Under the pieces are notes generated by a model, which was given only the letters and a program-made list of their open reading frames with translations, ran no database searches and was not told where the DNA came from. This document shows positions 1-8,624 of a stretch of 64,000 nt of DNA, in pieces. The stretch covers positions 1-64,000 of the forward strand of contig JAPLFD010000009.1 in the NCBI GenBank assembly GCA_026390835.1. The letters run 5' to 3'. The translations under genes and the position numbers were made by a program. Numbering within the stretch: position 1 is the stretch's first letter; every line of letters starts with the position of its first letter. This DNA comes from Sphingobacteriales bacterium (GTDB taxonomy: Bacteria; Bacteroidota; Bacteroidia; Sphingobacteriales; Sphingobacteriaceae).

Positions 1-234
1 CACTTTAAACTTATTGGCTTTGGTTTTTGAGTATAGTGTACCGGTTTGGGTTTCTTTTACTTTGGCCTGCGGATTATCGAGGGTATACGTGAATTCGGTT
101 TTGATTACGTCGAAAGAACGGTATTTTTTGCTTACTTCGGCCAAAATCACTTTCGCTTTCTCGTCTGTTTGTGCCAGTGCTACAAAGCCTAAAAAAACAA
201 AAAACAGGGTATTTATTATTAATTTCATCTTCAT
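1..234 (-). CDS. lolA: Outer membrane lipoprotein carrier LolA (partial, N-terminus only)
   Basis: This is the first 78 codons of a gene that continues off the left edge. The translation starts MKMKLIINTLFFVFLGFVALAQ, a Sec signal peptide with likely cleavage after ALA, and continues with a LolA-type opening (KAKVILAEVSKKY, then a strand pattern around KETQTGTLYSKTKANKF). LolA proteins ferry lipoproteins through the periplasm to the outer membrane. ATG codons lie at 234 and 228; either could be the start. It lies 11 bp after ftsK on the same strand, so it is probably the downstream gene of an ftsK-lolA transcript, an order I believe is common in Bacteroidota. Only the N-terminal third is visible, so the family call rests on a short stretch and context. 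Confidence 0.75.
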   Translation of the reverse strand, partial: MKMKLIINTLFFVFLGFVALAQTDEKAKVILAEVSKKYRSFDVIKTEFTYTLDNPQAKVKETQTGTLYSKTKANKFKV

Positions 235-245
235 TATCTAATTTT

Positions 246-2738
246 TTAGCTTAGGGTATCCAAAAACTGTTCCAAAGCATATTCATCTGCAATGAGCACT
301 TCACGGGCTTTACTGCCTTCAAATGAGCCCACAATGCCGGCTCCTTCCAATTGGTCGATAATACGACCAGCTCGGTTGTAGCCTAATTTTAATTTACGTT
401 GAATTAATGAGGTAGAACCTTGTTGGTGCATCACAATTAATCGTGCAGCATCTTCAAATAAAGGGTCCCGATCATTTGGGTCGAAATCTTTGCTCGAAGC
501 TCCATCTCCACTTTCGTCTACATATTCAGGCAGCATCCAAGCAGAATCGTACCCTTTTTGAGAACCAATAAAATCAGATATACGTTCTATTTCGGGGGTA
601 TCTACAAAAGCGCACTGCAAACGGATTAAATCGTTTCCGGTAGATAATAACATATCGCCTCGGCCAATCAATTGATCGGCACCACCGGTATCTAAAATGG
701 TTCTCGAATCTATTTTAGACAATACTCTAAAGGCCAAACGGGCCGGAAAATTGGCTTTAATAGTGCCTGTAATAATATTTACTGATGGGCGCTGTGTGGC
801 AATAACCAAGTGAATACCTACCGCACGGGCCAATTGTGCTAAACGGGCAATGGGGGCTTCTACCTCCTTACCGGCTGTCATCATTAAATCGGCAAACTCG
901 TCTACAATCAGTACAATAAATGGTAAGAAACGGTGCCCCTCTTCGGGATTGAGTTTACGGCCAACAAATTTCTGGTTGTATTCTTTTAGATTACGAACTT
1001 GGGCATTTTTCAACAAATCGTAGCGCAAATCCATCTCAATACACAGAGAATTTAGCGTATTAATTACTTTTTTAGTGTCGGTAATAATCGCATCTTCTTC
1101 GCCGGGTAATTTGGCTAAGAAATGACGTTCAATTTTACGGAATAGGGTTAACTCTACTTTCTTAGGATCTACCAACACAAATTTTAATTGTGAGGGATGC
1201 ATTTTATACAGCAAAGAAGCCAAAATACAGTTAATACCCACCGATTTACCCTGACCGGTTGCCCCTGCAACCAATAAATGGGGCATTTTAGCCAAATCGG
1301 CAATATATACCTCGTTAGAAATAGTTTTACCCAAAGCTATAGGTAAATCCATGGTCGTGTTTTGGAATTTTTCTGTTCCCAATAACGAACGCATAGATAC
1401 CATATCGGGGTTTTGGTTAGGCACTTCAATTCCAATGGTTCCTTTACCCGGCATGGGAGCGATAATACGAATACCCAAAGCGGCTAAACTCAAGGCAATA
1501 TCATCTTCTAAATTTTTAATTTTAGAAATACGTACGCCCGGCGCCGGAATAATCTCATATAAGGTTACAGTTGGGCCAATGGTGGCTTTAATTTTATCAA
1601 TTTCAATATTGTAGTGGTTTAAGGTTTCTACAATTTTGGTTTTATTGGCCTCTAATTCTTCGGCGTTTACCGAAATTTTAGCCGAGCCGTAATTTTCCAA
1701 TAAATCTAAATGTGGATGCTTGTACTGAGATAATTCTAATTTAGGGTCAAATGCACCAAATTGTTGCACCAATTCTTCAGCGGTAGCTTCTTCGGGTGTT
1801 TGCTCAATAGTTAACTCCGGGCCTTCTGATACTGCAGTAATTTCTGGCTCTAACTCATCATCCGTTACTTCTGTTTCTAATTCTAGATCGGCTATTCGGG
1901 CATCTTCTTTGGCTAAATCATCTTGAAAACGATTGTTTAAGGGAAATTCTACTGGTTCAGATATGTTTTCTTCCACCAATTCGTCGGGACCAACTTCGGG
2001 TACCACATATTTTGGCGCACTTGCTGGTAATTTAAAATCAAAATTATAGGCAATGGTTAAGGTTGTTAACCCAGCAAAGGTTAATAAACCCAAGGTTCCC
2101 ACATTCCCTATTTGGGCTTCGAGCAAGCGATTAGCCCAAAAGCCAAACTCTCCTTCTAGATAATGCGGAAAATCGTTTACAAATGCATGAAAATAAGCTA
2201 AAGTTAGCGATACAAATAGTAAAGAGAAGAAAGAATAAGCCAATGTTTTACCTATTGGCAATAATTTCACTTTAACCAATAAGCGGAAACCCAATACAAA
2301 AAGCACGAATACAAACAAGAAAGAAGCAACACCAAACCACTCGTAGATAAACTGGTGTGACAATAAGGCACCAAACTTACCCATCCAATTTTGCACAATT
2401 CCACCTGCAGCTAACTTTGAATTTGCTAATTCTGCAGGGGTTTTAAATAGATTAGACCAACCTCCATTGGCATCAATTACATAACTTTGGTCTTCTTGCC
2501 AAGTGAGTAAATAAGAGGTGAAGGCTACCAAAAAGTAGGTAGATAACAAGAGCATAAACAATCCTAAAACCTTCGCCAAACGACCGCCGGCTAGGTTGAA
2601 TTGAGGGAGTTTTTCTTCGCCTTTTTCGGTAGCTTTAGCAGTCCGAGGTCTGGGTTTTACGGTTATTTCTTCGTGATTTTCAGCTTCTACTGCCGAATTA
2701 CGAAATGTATTGGGTGATCTAAATTGATTTCCTTTCAA
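246..2738 (-). CDS. ftsK: DNA translocase FtsK
   Basis: This 830-residue protein couples chromosome segregation to division by pumping DNA at the septum. The N-terminal ~240 residues hold about four membrane segments, followed by an acidic linker (about 245-350). The RecA-type motor has a Walker A GATGQGKS near residue 490 and a Walker B VLIVDEFADLM. The C-terminal winged helix (gamma domain, after DPLFEDAARLIVMHQQGSTS) is present; in the family it reads polar DNA motifs. The length is normal for Bacteroidota. A TATATTTG -7 box lies 23 bp upstream and a GAAAGG sits directly before the ATG. lolA follows 11 bp downstream. Confidence 0.97.
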   Translation of the reverse strand: MKGNQFRSPNTFRNSAVEAENHEEITVKPRPRTAKATEKGEEKLPQFNLAGGRLAKVLGLFMLLLSTYFLVAFTSYLLTWQEDQSYVIDANGGWSNLFKTPAELANSKLAAGGIVQNWMGKFGALLSHQFIYEWFGVASFLFVFVLFVLGFRLLVKVKLLPIGKTLAYSFFSLLFVSLTLAYFHAFVNDFPHYLEGEFGFWANRLLEAQIGNVGTLGLLTFAGLTTLTIAYNFDFKLPASAPKYVVPEVGPDELVEENISEPVEFPLNNRFQDDLAKEDARIADLELETEVTDDELEPEITAVSEGPELTIEQTPEEATAEELVQQFGAFDPKLELSQYKHPHLDLLENYGSAKISVNAEELEANKTKIVETLNHYNIEIDKIKATIGPTVTLYEIIPAPGVRISKIKNLEDDIALSLAALGIRIIAPMPGKGTIGIEVPNQNPDMVSMRSLLGTEKFQNTTMDLPIALGKTISNEVYIADLAKMPHLLVAGATGQGKSVGINCILASLLYKMHPSQLKFVLVDPKKVELTLFRKIERHFLAKLPGEEDAIITDTKKVINTLNSLCIEMDLRYDLLKNAQVRNLKEYNQKFVGRKLNPEEGHRFLPFIVLIVDEFADLMMTAGKEVEAPIARLAQLARAVGIHLVIATQRPSVNIITGTIKANFPARLAFRVLSKIDSRTILDTGGADQLIGRGDMLLSTGNDLIRLQCAFVDTPEIERISDFIGSQKGYDSAWMLPEYVDESGDGASSKDFDPNDRDPLFEDAARLIVMHQQGSTSLIQRKLKLGYNRAGRIIDQLEGAGIVGSFEGSKAREVLIADEYALEQFLDTLS

Positions 2739-2761
2739 GGACTTGGTTCTTTTGTATGCTA

Positions 2762-2769
2762 CAAATATA
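2762..2769 (-). promoter_or_regulatory. Candidate ftsK promoter (-7 box)
   Basis: On the minus strand the sequence TATATTTG matches the Bacteroidota housekeeping -7 consensus TAnnTTTG and lies 23 bp upstream of the ftsK ATG. I see no clear TTG -33 box at the usual 19-21 bp spacing, so the call rests on the -7 box and its position. Confidence 0.45.
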
Positions 2770-2796
2770 AAAAATAAGACCTATCCTTTGGACAGG
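2770..2796 (-). terminator. Candidate terminator after the pyrF-DUF2851 unit
   Basis: Read on the minus strand, ACCTGTCC and GATAGGT-type arms form a short imperfect hairpin (one A-C mismatch) around AAA, followed by CTTATTTTTT. It lies between the end of the DUF2851 gene and the ftsK promoter box, so it could separate the two units. The stem is weak. Confidence 0.35.
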
Positions 2797-2840
2797 TTTT
2801 CTAGCTGTGTAAAAATAAATATTAATAGCGTTCATTCCAT

Positions 2841-4133
2841 CTAAATAGTACAATTTTTCTGTAAAATTTGTCCACCAATACCGCATGATACACATTTCTT
2901 TCTGTCACATGCAGTTATTTTCAACTGCAATAAGCCTTGAGATGCTGCTGCATGCACAACAGGTATACCTACAGCTGCAAACTCTCTAACTACTATATTG
3001 TTTTCTGCCGGTATACTTTCTAGTAAATCAATGGCCCGTAGTTTATACTTTTCAGCGTTTAAAAATTTACCGTATGCATATAAAAAAGTAGCAATGGTAT
3101 TAATAAGTAGTGATTGTACACTATGCACCCCAAGCTGAACACTGTGTTTGGGACTATGTTTATCGAACCGATAATGGGTTTCCCAATATTCATGTACAGG
3201 CAATTCATGAAATAATTGGTGCAATGCCTTCGTACTTTGTGTTTCTAATACAGTAGAAAACAAATGTGTTGATTTTTGCACCAAAGCCGAAAATTGCGCT
3301 ATTCTAAGGCTGGGAAAATTAGCCGGACGAGCTCTAAAAAATTTCCATAGTGAAGGTTCTAAGTGAACTAATTTATGTTTTTGTTGCAGATACGCATATT
3401 CTCTTTGGAGCCTTAAGGAGTATTTTTCCGTAAAAGTTTCTAGTAATAAACCAGCCTGACCAAATAAGAGCGCATCTACTTGTATGGGCACATTTTTATA
3501 CTTTGCCAAAAGCAATTGAGGTATACTTTTAGCTAATAACATAAAAGGAAGAGCATTTAACTTAAAACCAAAAGCAGTAGCCAAACTAATATAAAACGCA
3601 TCGTCCCAACTTCCCTTTAAGCTTTTAAGCAACTGAATATGTGCATCGGCTTTGTCTTCTAAACGTTGTATAAGAAATCGATACACTTCATGTTTCGTAT
3701 AAAGTGCATCTACTTGCGCTACCTGTGCCGCACAGGGTATCCACGATTGGGCACCAATAAGCTCTCGGTAATTAGTTATTAGTTTATGAGGGATTAATCC
3801 TTGCAAAATCAAAACCGGTAATTCCGTTCCATCGGCCCTAAAAACCGGCTTATCGTGTTGGTATACCACGTGTAAAATCACATTTTCGTAGGCTTTATCT
3901 TGTTCGTGGTGGTGGGCATACCAATCAGATGATTTGAGGTGCATTTCTACCGAGCCTGCCCATATGGTATCTCCTATTTGCAGTTGAACTTCTTCGAAAT
4001 CGGGGCCAGCGTGACTATTTTGATAGCCAATACGTAAAAGTTTTACTTCATCACCAGCAAGGGTATATACCGGCCGAGCAAATATTTGCTTCGATTTCCA
4101 ATAGAAATGCAGGAGGTCTTCGTTAAAATCCAC
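2841..4133 (-). CDS. DUF2851 family protein
   Basis: This 430-residue soluble protein matches the DUF2851 family, whose function is unknown. The recognisable opening is DEDLLHFYW-like (here NEDLLHFYWKSKQIF), followed by GPDFEEVQLQIGDTIWAGSVEMH and HHHEQDKAYENVILHVVY, where the conserved His and Asp/Glu residues suggest a metal or nucleic acid site (inference). The C-terminus has a Cys cluster, CDRKKCVSCGIG, typical of the family. It has no signal peptide or membrane segment. It starts 27 bp after pyrF on the same strand and is probably co-transcribed with it. I do not assign a function. Confidence 0.85.
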   Translation of the reverse strand: MDFNEDLLHFYWKSKQIFARPVYTLAGDEVKLLRIGYQNSHAGPDFEEVQLQIGDTIWAGSVEMHLKSSDWYAHHHEQDKAYENVILHVVYQHDKPVFRADGTELPVLILQGLIPHKLITNYRELIGAQSWIPCAAQVAQVDALYTKHEVYRFLIQRLEDKADAHIQLLKSLKGSWDDAFYISLATAFGFKLNALPFMLLAKSIPQLLLAKYKNVPIQVDALLFGQAGLLLETFTEKYSLRLQREYAYLQQKHKLVHLEPSLWKFFRARPANFPSLRIAQFSALVQKSTHLFSTVLETQSTKALHQLFHELPVHEYWETHYRFDKHSPKHSVQLGVHSVQSLLINTIATFLYAYGKFLNAEKYKLRAIDLLESIPAENNIVVREFAAVGIPVVHAAASQGLLQLKITACDRKKCVSCGIGGQILQKNCTI

Positions 4134-4160
4134 TCCTGAAAATACGAAATTAACTTTAAG

Positions 4161-4988
4161 TTAAAAATTTATTTTGTCTAATTCGATGGCCATTTCTTGT
4201 TGCATACGCATGGCTTCATCACGAGCACGTTCGGCAAAATCAGTACCATTAGATGCATAAATAATAGAACGAGAGGCATTCACCAATAAACCACAATCGC
4301 TGGTTATTCCAAAACGGCATACATCGGCTAAGCTACCGCCCTGTGCACCCACTCCGGGTACCAATAAAAAATGTTGAGGAGCTAATTTACGAATGGTTTT
4401 AAAGGCTTCGCCACGGGTGGCACCTACAACAAACATGACTTGCTCCGGGCTAGCCCAAGTTTGTACTTTTTGAATAACTTGTTCAAATAAATGGCTATTT
4501 TCTGATCCAAGATGTTGAAAATCGGCACTTCCTTCGTTAGAGGTTAAAGCCAACACAATGGTCCATTTATCATTAAAAGCTAAAAAAGGTTTTACCGAAT
4601 CGCTACCCATATACGGCGCAACCGTAATGGCATCAAAACTCATCCCAGATGATTTTTCTTCAAAAAAAGCCTGGGCATACCGGGTAGAGGTATTGCCAAT
4701 ATCGCCCCGTTTGGCATCGGCAATGCTTAAACAATCGCCAGGAATGCTTTGCCAAGTTTGCACCAAATCTTGCCAACCGGCCACTCCTCTACTCTCATAA
4801 AAGGCAGTATTGGGTTTGTAAGCCACACATAAATCGTGGGTGGCATCAATAATTTGTTTATTAAATGCCAGTACCGGATTGGGTAAATGCTTTACACATT
4901 CGGGCAATAGCTGTACATCGGTATCTAAACCCACACATAAAAAAGAACGTTTTTGGCGAATCTGCGCTATAAGTTGGCTGCGGGTCAT
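4161..4988 (-). CDS. pyrF: Orotidine 5'-phosphate decarboxylase (type 2)
   Basis: PyrF converts OMP to UMP, the last step of de novo pyrimidine synthesis, in the cytoplasm. The 275-residue protein has the type 2 layout: FLCVGLDTD near the N-terminus, the catalytic DAKRGDIGNT motif near residue 90, and a phosphate-binding end around LLVPGVGAQGG and NASRSIIYA. Length is normal. The start MTRSQLIAQI is at the expected place. pyrD lies far away in this window (56.3 kb), so the pathway genes are scattered. DUF2851 follows 27 bp downstream. Confidence 0.96.
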   Translation of the reverse strand: MTRSQLIAQIRQKRSFLCVGLDTDVQLLPECVKHLPNPVLAFNKQIIDATHDLCVAYKPNTAFYESRGVAGWQDLVQTWQSIPGDCLSIADAKRGDIGNTSTRYAQAFFEEKSSGMSFDAITVAPYMGSDSVKPFLAFNDKWTIVLALTSNEGSADFQHLGSENSHLFEQVIQKVQTWASPEQVMFVVGATRGEAFKTIRKLAPQHFLLVPGVGAQGGSLADVCRFGITSDCGLLVNASRSIIYASNGTDFAERARDEAMRMQQEMAIELDKINF

Positions 4989-5220
4989 GGTAGCATAATT
5001 TGAATGAACGAAAATACTTAAAAGATTTTGAGGTGCTATTAAATTTTATTTTTTTTGAAAATATTGAAATAAATGCATACAATTGTACTCGATATCTCGA
5101 ATTTATCCCCTTAATCAGGGCAATCGCTGTAATTTCTTTTCTAAATTCACGTTTTGTTCTCCTGAGTATTTCGGATAAATACTAAACATTCAAAATCCCA
5201 TACCTATATACTAAATTTTA

Positions 5221-6777
5221 ATGCTAGAAATTAACAAGTTAAACGATATGCTCGTTTCAGAGCTTCGTGAAGTAGCTAATAGCTTAGGCGTAGCCGATAC
5301 AGATACCCTACGCAAACAAGAGCTTATTGATCATATTTTAGAGCAACAGCAAAATGGAGTTACACCCATAATTCCAACAGACCCTGCCAACGAAGATTTA
5401 AAAGTACGCAAGCGCATTCGTACTCCAAAAAGTGATTTAGATAGAATGAAGGTGCCTTCAGATGCGGACAACTTGTTTCAAGATTCTTTTGAAGATGAAC
5501 CGCAAGTAGAAGAAGAACCTGCCACTCCTTCTGAAGAAAAACCGGTAACAGAAGTTGCACCAGATGCAGCACCTGTTGAGCAAACAGCGCCAAAAGTTGA
5601 ACGCAAGCCATTTGAACATGGCAATCAAAATAAATCTAAAAAAGAAGAGCTAAACCTCGATTTTGATAATGCGATTATCAATGAGGGTATTTTAGAAATT
5701 ATGCCCGATGGTTACGGATTCTTACGTTCATCGGATTATAATTACTTATCTTCTCCAGATGATATTTACGTATCGCAATCGCAAATAAAATTATTTGGAC
5801 TAAAAACTGGCGATACCGTACGTGGAAGCATTCGTCCACCAAAAGAAGGAGAAAAATATTTCCCTTTGGTACGTGTAGAAGCCATAAACGGTCGTATTCC
5901 GGCCGATGTGCGTGACCGTGTACCGTTCGATTTCTTAACCCCTTTATTTCCATCGGAACGTTTAAACTTATTTACCGATGCGAATAATCATTCTACTAGA
6001 ATTATCGATTTATTTACTCCCATTGGTAAAGGACAGCGTGGTTTAATTGTGGCACAGCCTAAAACGGGTAAAACCATGTTGCTTAAAGATGTGGCCAATG
6101 CCATAGCTAAAAACCACCCAGAGGTATATTTAATTATTTTATTGATTGATGAACGCCCCGAAGAGGTAACCGATATGGCCCGTAGCGTACGTGCAGAAGT
6201 GGTATCATCAACTTTTGATGAACCGGCAGAACGTCACGTAAAAATTGCCAACATTGTACTAGAAAAGGCGAAACGTATGGTAGAATGTGGACACGATGTG
6301 GTTATTCTACTCGATTCTATTACCCGTTTAGCCAGAGCCTATAATACTGTAGCGCCAGCTTCGGGTAAAATTTTGTCGGGTGGTGTTGATGCCAACGCCT
6401 TACATAAACCAAAACGCTTTTTTGGAGCGGCCCGTAAAATTGAAGATGGTGGTTCACTTACTATTTTAGCCACTGCACTTACCGAAACTGGTTCTAAAAT
6501 GGACGAAGTAATTTTCGAAGAATTTAAAGGAACCGGTAACATGGAATTGCAATTAGATCGTAAATTGTCTAACAAACGTATTTTCCCTGCTATTGATTTA
6601 ACCGCTTCGAGCACCCGTAGAGACGATTTATTGCTTGATAAAGATACTTTGCAACGCATCTGGATTTTACGCAATCACTTGGCCGACATGAACTCTCAAG
6701 AGGCCATGCAGTTTTTACAAGCGCAAATGAAAGGTACCCGATCTAACGAAGAGTTTTTGGTGTCAATGAATTCCTAA
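5221..6777 (+). CDS. rho: Transcription termination factor Rho
   Basis: Rho is the hexameric RNA-dependent ATPase that ends transcription. The 518-residue protein has an N-terminal Rho-N helical domain (1-45, [18 protein letters not shown]), a charged low-complexity insertion (about 50-140) common in Bacteroidota, a cold-shock-like RNA-binding domain ([14 protein letters not shown], about 155-220), and the ATPase core with Walker A AQPKTGKT near 278-285 and [13 protein letters not shown]. The 232 bp upstream is AT-rich without a clear -7 box; rho leaders are autoregulated in other bacteria, but nothing here proves this. pssA follows 6 bp downstream. Confidence 0.97.
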   Translation: MLEINKLNDMLVSELREVANSLGVADTDTLRKQELIDHILEQQQNGVTPIIPTDPANEDLKVRKRIRTPKSDLDRMKVPSDADNLFQDSFEDEPQVEEEPATPSEEKPVTEVAPDAAPVEQTAPKVERKPFEHGNQNKSKKEELNLDFDNAIINEGILEIMPDGYGFLRSSDYNYLSSPDDIYVSQSQIKLFGLKTGDTVRGSIRPPKEGEKYFPLVRVEAINGRIPADVRDRVPFDFLTPLFPSERLNLFTDANNHSTRIIDLFTPIGKGQRGLIVAQPKTGKTMLLKDVANAIAKNHPEVYLIILLIDERPEEVTDMARSVRAEVVSSTFDEPAERHVKIANIVLEKAKRMVECGHDVVILLDSITRLARAYNTVAPASGKILSGGVDANALHKPKRFFGAARKIEDGGSLTILATALTETGSKMDEVIFEEFKGTGNMELQLDRKLSNKRIFPAIDLTASSTRRDDLLLDKDTLQRIWILRNHLADMNSQEAMQFLQAQMKGTRSNEEFLVSMNS

Positions 6778-6783
6778 GTTTTC

Positions 6784-7473
6784 ATGAAAAAACACATTCC
6801 CAATACCATCACCTGCTTAAACCTGCTTTCGGGCTGTATGGGCTTAGTTTGGGCTTTTGAACAACACTTAGACTGGGCGGCCTATGCCATTGCAGTGAGT
6901 GCCCTATTCGATTTTTTAGACGGTATGCTTGCACGTTTATTAAAAGCCTACAGCGAAATTGGCAAAGAATTAGATTCTTTAGCCGATGTAGTTAGTTTTG
7001 GGGTATTGCCATCGGTAATTGTGTTCCAATTATTTAAACAAAGCGGTACAGAAATTACTTGGTTGCCTTACCTAGCTTTCTCCATTGCTGTTTTTTCGGC
7101 ATTGCGTTTGGCTAAGTTTAATGTTGATACCCGACAAGCAGAAAACTTTATAGGCTTGCCTACACCGGCCAATGCCTTACTGTTGGGTTCATTCCCGCTA
7201 ATTATTGCTACCGATGAATTGGGAATTGGTGCTGTTATTCAACAGCCTCACGTTTTAGCCATATTTTGTGTGCTCATGAGTGCACTAATGGTTTCAGAAA
7301 TTCCGCTATTTTCGCTTAAATTTAAACAGTTAGATAGCAAGGAAAATAAATTTAGAATTGGATTCATCATCCTATCGCTAATACTATTCTTATTGCTTAA
7401 ATTTGCAGCTGTACCCTTTATTATTGGTATGTACATACTTTTATCCATGATTCAAACTCAGTTAAAAAAATGA
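6784..7473 (+). CDS. pssA: CDP-diacylglycerol--serine O-phosphatidyltransferase
   Basis: PssA makes phosphatidylserine from CDP-diacylglycerol and serine at the inner membrane, the precursor of phosphatidylethanolamine. The 229-residue multi-pass protein contains the full CDP-alcohol phosphotransferase signature, DG-x2-AR-x8-G-x3-D-x3-D, as DGMLARLLKAYSEIGKELD followed by SLAD (about residues 46-69). About six to seven hydrophobic segments are visible. It lies 6 bp after rho and overlaps purS by 4 bp (ATGA), so the three genes form one translationally linked run. Confidence 0.95.
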   Translation: MKKHIPNTITCLNLLSGCMGLVWAFEQHLDWAAYAIAVSALFDFLDGMLARLLKAYSEIGKELDSLADVVSFGVLPSVIVFQLFKQSGTEITWLPYLAFSIAVFSALRLAKFNVDTRQAENFIGLPTPANALLLGSFPLIIATDELGIGAVIQQPHVLAIFCVLMSALMVSEIPLFSLKFKQLDSKENKFRIGFIILSLILFLLLKFAAVPFIIGMYILLSMIQTQLKK

Positions 7474-7721
7474 AATTCACTGCACAAATTAATGTAATGC
7501 CCCTCAAAGAAATTCTTGATCCTCAAGGTAAAGCAGTAAGTGGTAGCTTTAAAAACATGGGTTTAGGTGAAATACAGCACGTACGCATTGGCAAACACAT
7601 CCAATTAGAAATAGATGCACCAAGTGAAGCTGTTGCAAAAGATAAAGTAGAAGAAGCTTGCAAAAAATTACTAGCTAACCTCATTATGGAAAGCTACGAA
7701 TACACCCTAAAGGCCGTTTAA
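7470..7721 (+). CDS. purS: Phosphoribosylformylglycinamidine synthase subunit PurS
   Basis: PurS is the small subunit of the three-part FGAM synthase (PurL-PurQ-PurS) in purine synthesis. The 83-residue protein fits the family: KEILDPQGKAV near the N-terminus, GEIQHVRIGKHIQLEID in the middle, and CKKLLANLIMESYEY at the end. It overlaps pssA by 4 bp. Its last 15 bp overlap the 3' end of the convergent Hpt gene. purL and purQ are not in this window. Confidence 0.93.
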   Translation: MKFTAQINVMPLKEILDPQGKAVSGSFKNMGLGEIQHVRIGKHIQLEIDAPSEAVAKDKVEEACKKLLANLIMESYEYTLKAV

Positions 7722-8096
7722 ATCCGCCAATTCTCTTCTCAAAAGCAGCAATTTTTCAAATAAGGTGGTGCTAGCTACTTGCACTTGTTTAAATAAGGGA
7801 GCTATTTGTTCCAAATCTCTTCCAGATCGGGCAATGGTTTCAATCTTCGCCATTTCATCTTTCGTATCATCGGCACCAATAAAGGCAAAAGTTGGACGTA
7901 TTTTATGGGAAATTTCTGCCACAGTTCGCCAATCTTCCAAGAGTAGGGCTTGGTCTATTTCTGCTAAATAGGTTGGCGTTTGTTTCAGAAAAATATCCAT
8001 CATTTCAATCATAAACGCTGCATTTCCATCAGCAATATCTTGCAAATAGGCTAAACTAAGGCTAGGCTTATTAAATTTAGGTGATTCTTTTTCCAT
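7707..8096 (-). CDS. Hpt domain phosphotransfer protein (orphan)
   Basis: This 129-residue all-helical protein is a single histidine phosphotransfer domain. The phosphorylatable His is expected at residue 64 in AEISHKIRPTF, and the helix pattern of the four-helix bundle is clear. Such proteins relay phosphate between hybrid sensor kinases and response regulators. No kinase or receiver gene is in the window, so its partners are unknown. It lies 2 bp after folK on the same strand, suggesting co-transcription, and its end overlaps purS by 15 bp tail to tail. Confidence 0.88.
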   Translation of the reverse strand: MEKESPKFNKPSLSLAYLQDIADGNAAFMIEMMDIFLKQTPTYLAEIDQALLLEDWRTVAEISHKIRPTFAFIGADDTKDEMAKIETIARSGRDLEQIAPLFKQVQVASTTLFEKLLLLRRELADLNGL

Positions 8097-8098
8097 AA

Positions 8099-8515
8099 TT
8101 AATTGGCTAGTTTCCGAACAGCTAAATCACTAGCTAGATTGGCTAAAAGTGTAGAAATAGTTTGTTTTAGAATAGGATGTTCCAAATTTGGTGCCAATTC
8201 AGCTAATGGAGCCAAAGCAAAAGCCCTTTCCTGTAAAAAGGGGTGTGGAATTATTAAATTATGATGATTAATAATCATTAAATCGTAGAACAAAATATCA
8301 ATATCAATGGTTCTAGCTGCCCACTTTTCTATACGTTCTCTACCTAGTTTTTTTTCAATAGCTAAAATACCCTGTAAAACACCTTCTGGTTCTATATTAG
8401 ACGCTACTTTTACTACCTGGTTCATAAAATCAGGCTGATCTGTTTTACCCCAAGCAGCCGTGTGGTAGATATATGAAATAGCCGAAATGTTGCCTATACT
8501 TTTTGCAATATGCAT
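8099..8515 (-). CDS. folK: 2-amino-4-hydroxy-6-hydroxymethyldihydropteridine diphosphokinase, N-terminus abnormal
   Basis: FolK pyrophosphorylates the pterin precursor of folate. From the ATG at 8515 the protein is 138 residues, about 20 short of the usual ~160. It keeps the signature WAARTIDIDILFYD, the IPHPFLQERAFALAPLAELAP end and the SxIYHTAAWGK region. The normal opening (YLLLGSN-G-R, which binds pterin) is missing: the open frame upstream reads LYLLQIISKNR, so the GSN loop is lost. That upstream frame stays open to 8722 but has no sensible ATG; a TTG at 8563 would give 154 residues. An out-of-frame ATG at 8580 begins MINLY, resembling a FolK start, which hints at a frameshift or degraded 5' end. 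It lies divergent from sppA. Confidence 0.75.
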   Translation of the reverse strand: MHIAKSIGNISAISYIYHTAAWGKTDQPDFMNQVVKVASNIEPEGVLQGILAIEKKLGRERIEKWAARTIDIDILFYDLMIINHHNLIIPHPFLQERAFALAPLAELAPNLEHPILKQTISTLLANLASDLAVRKLAN

Positions 8516-8624
8516 ACGGGCATTACACAACCGACATCTGTTTTTTGAGATAATTTGTAACAAATATAGAGATTGATCATCTTTATAAATGTATAGTGCA
8601 TAGATATATAAAATCACTCCCAAA

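Noticed and set aside
14..241. Plus strand frame at the left edge
   Set aside because: It is antisense to the LolA coding sequence, which has a signal peptide and family pattern on the minus strand.
5000..5185. A 61-codon open frame in the gap upstream of rho
   Set aside because: It overlaps no real gene but its translation is AT-driven and shows no family pattern; the region is more likely the rho leader.
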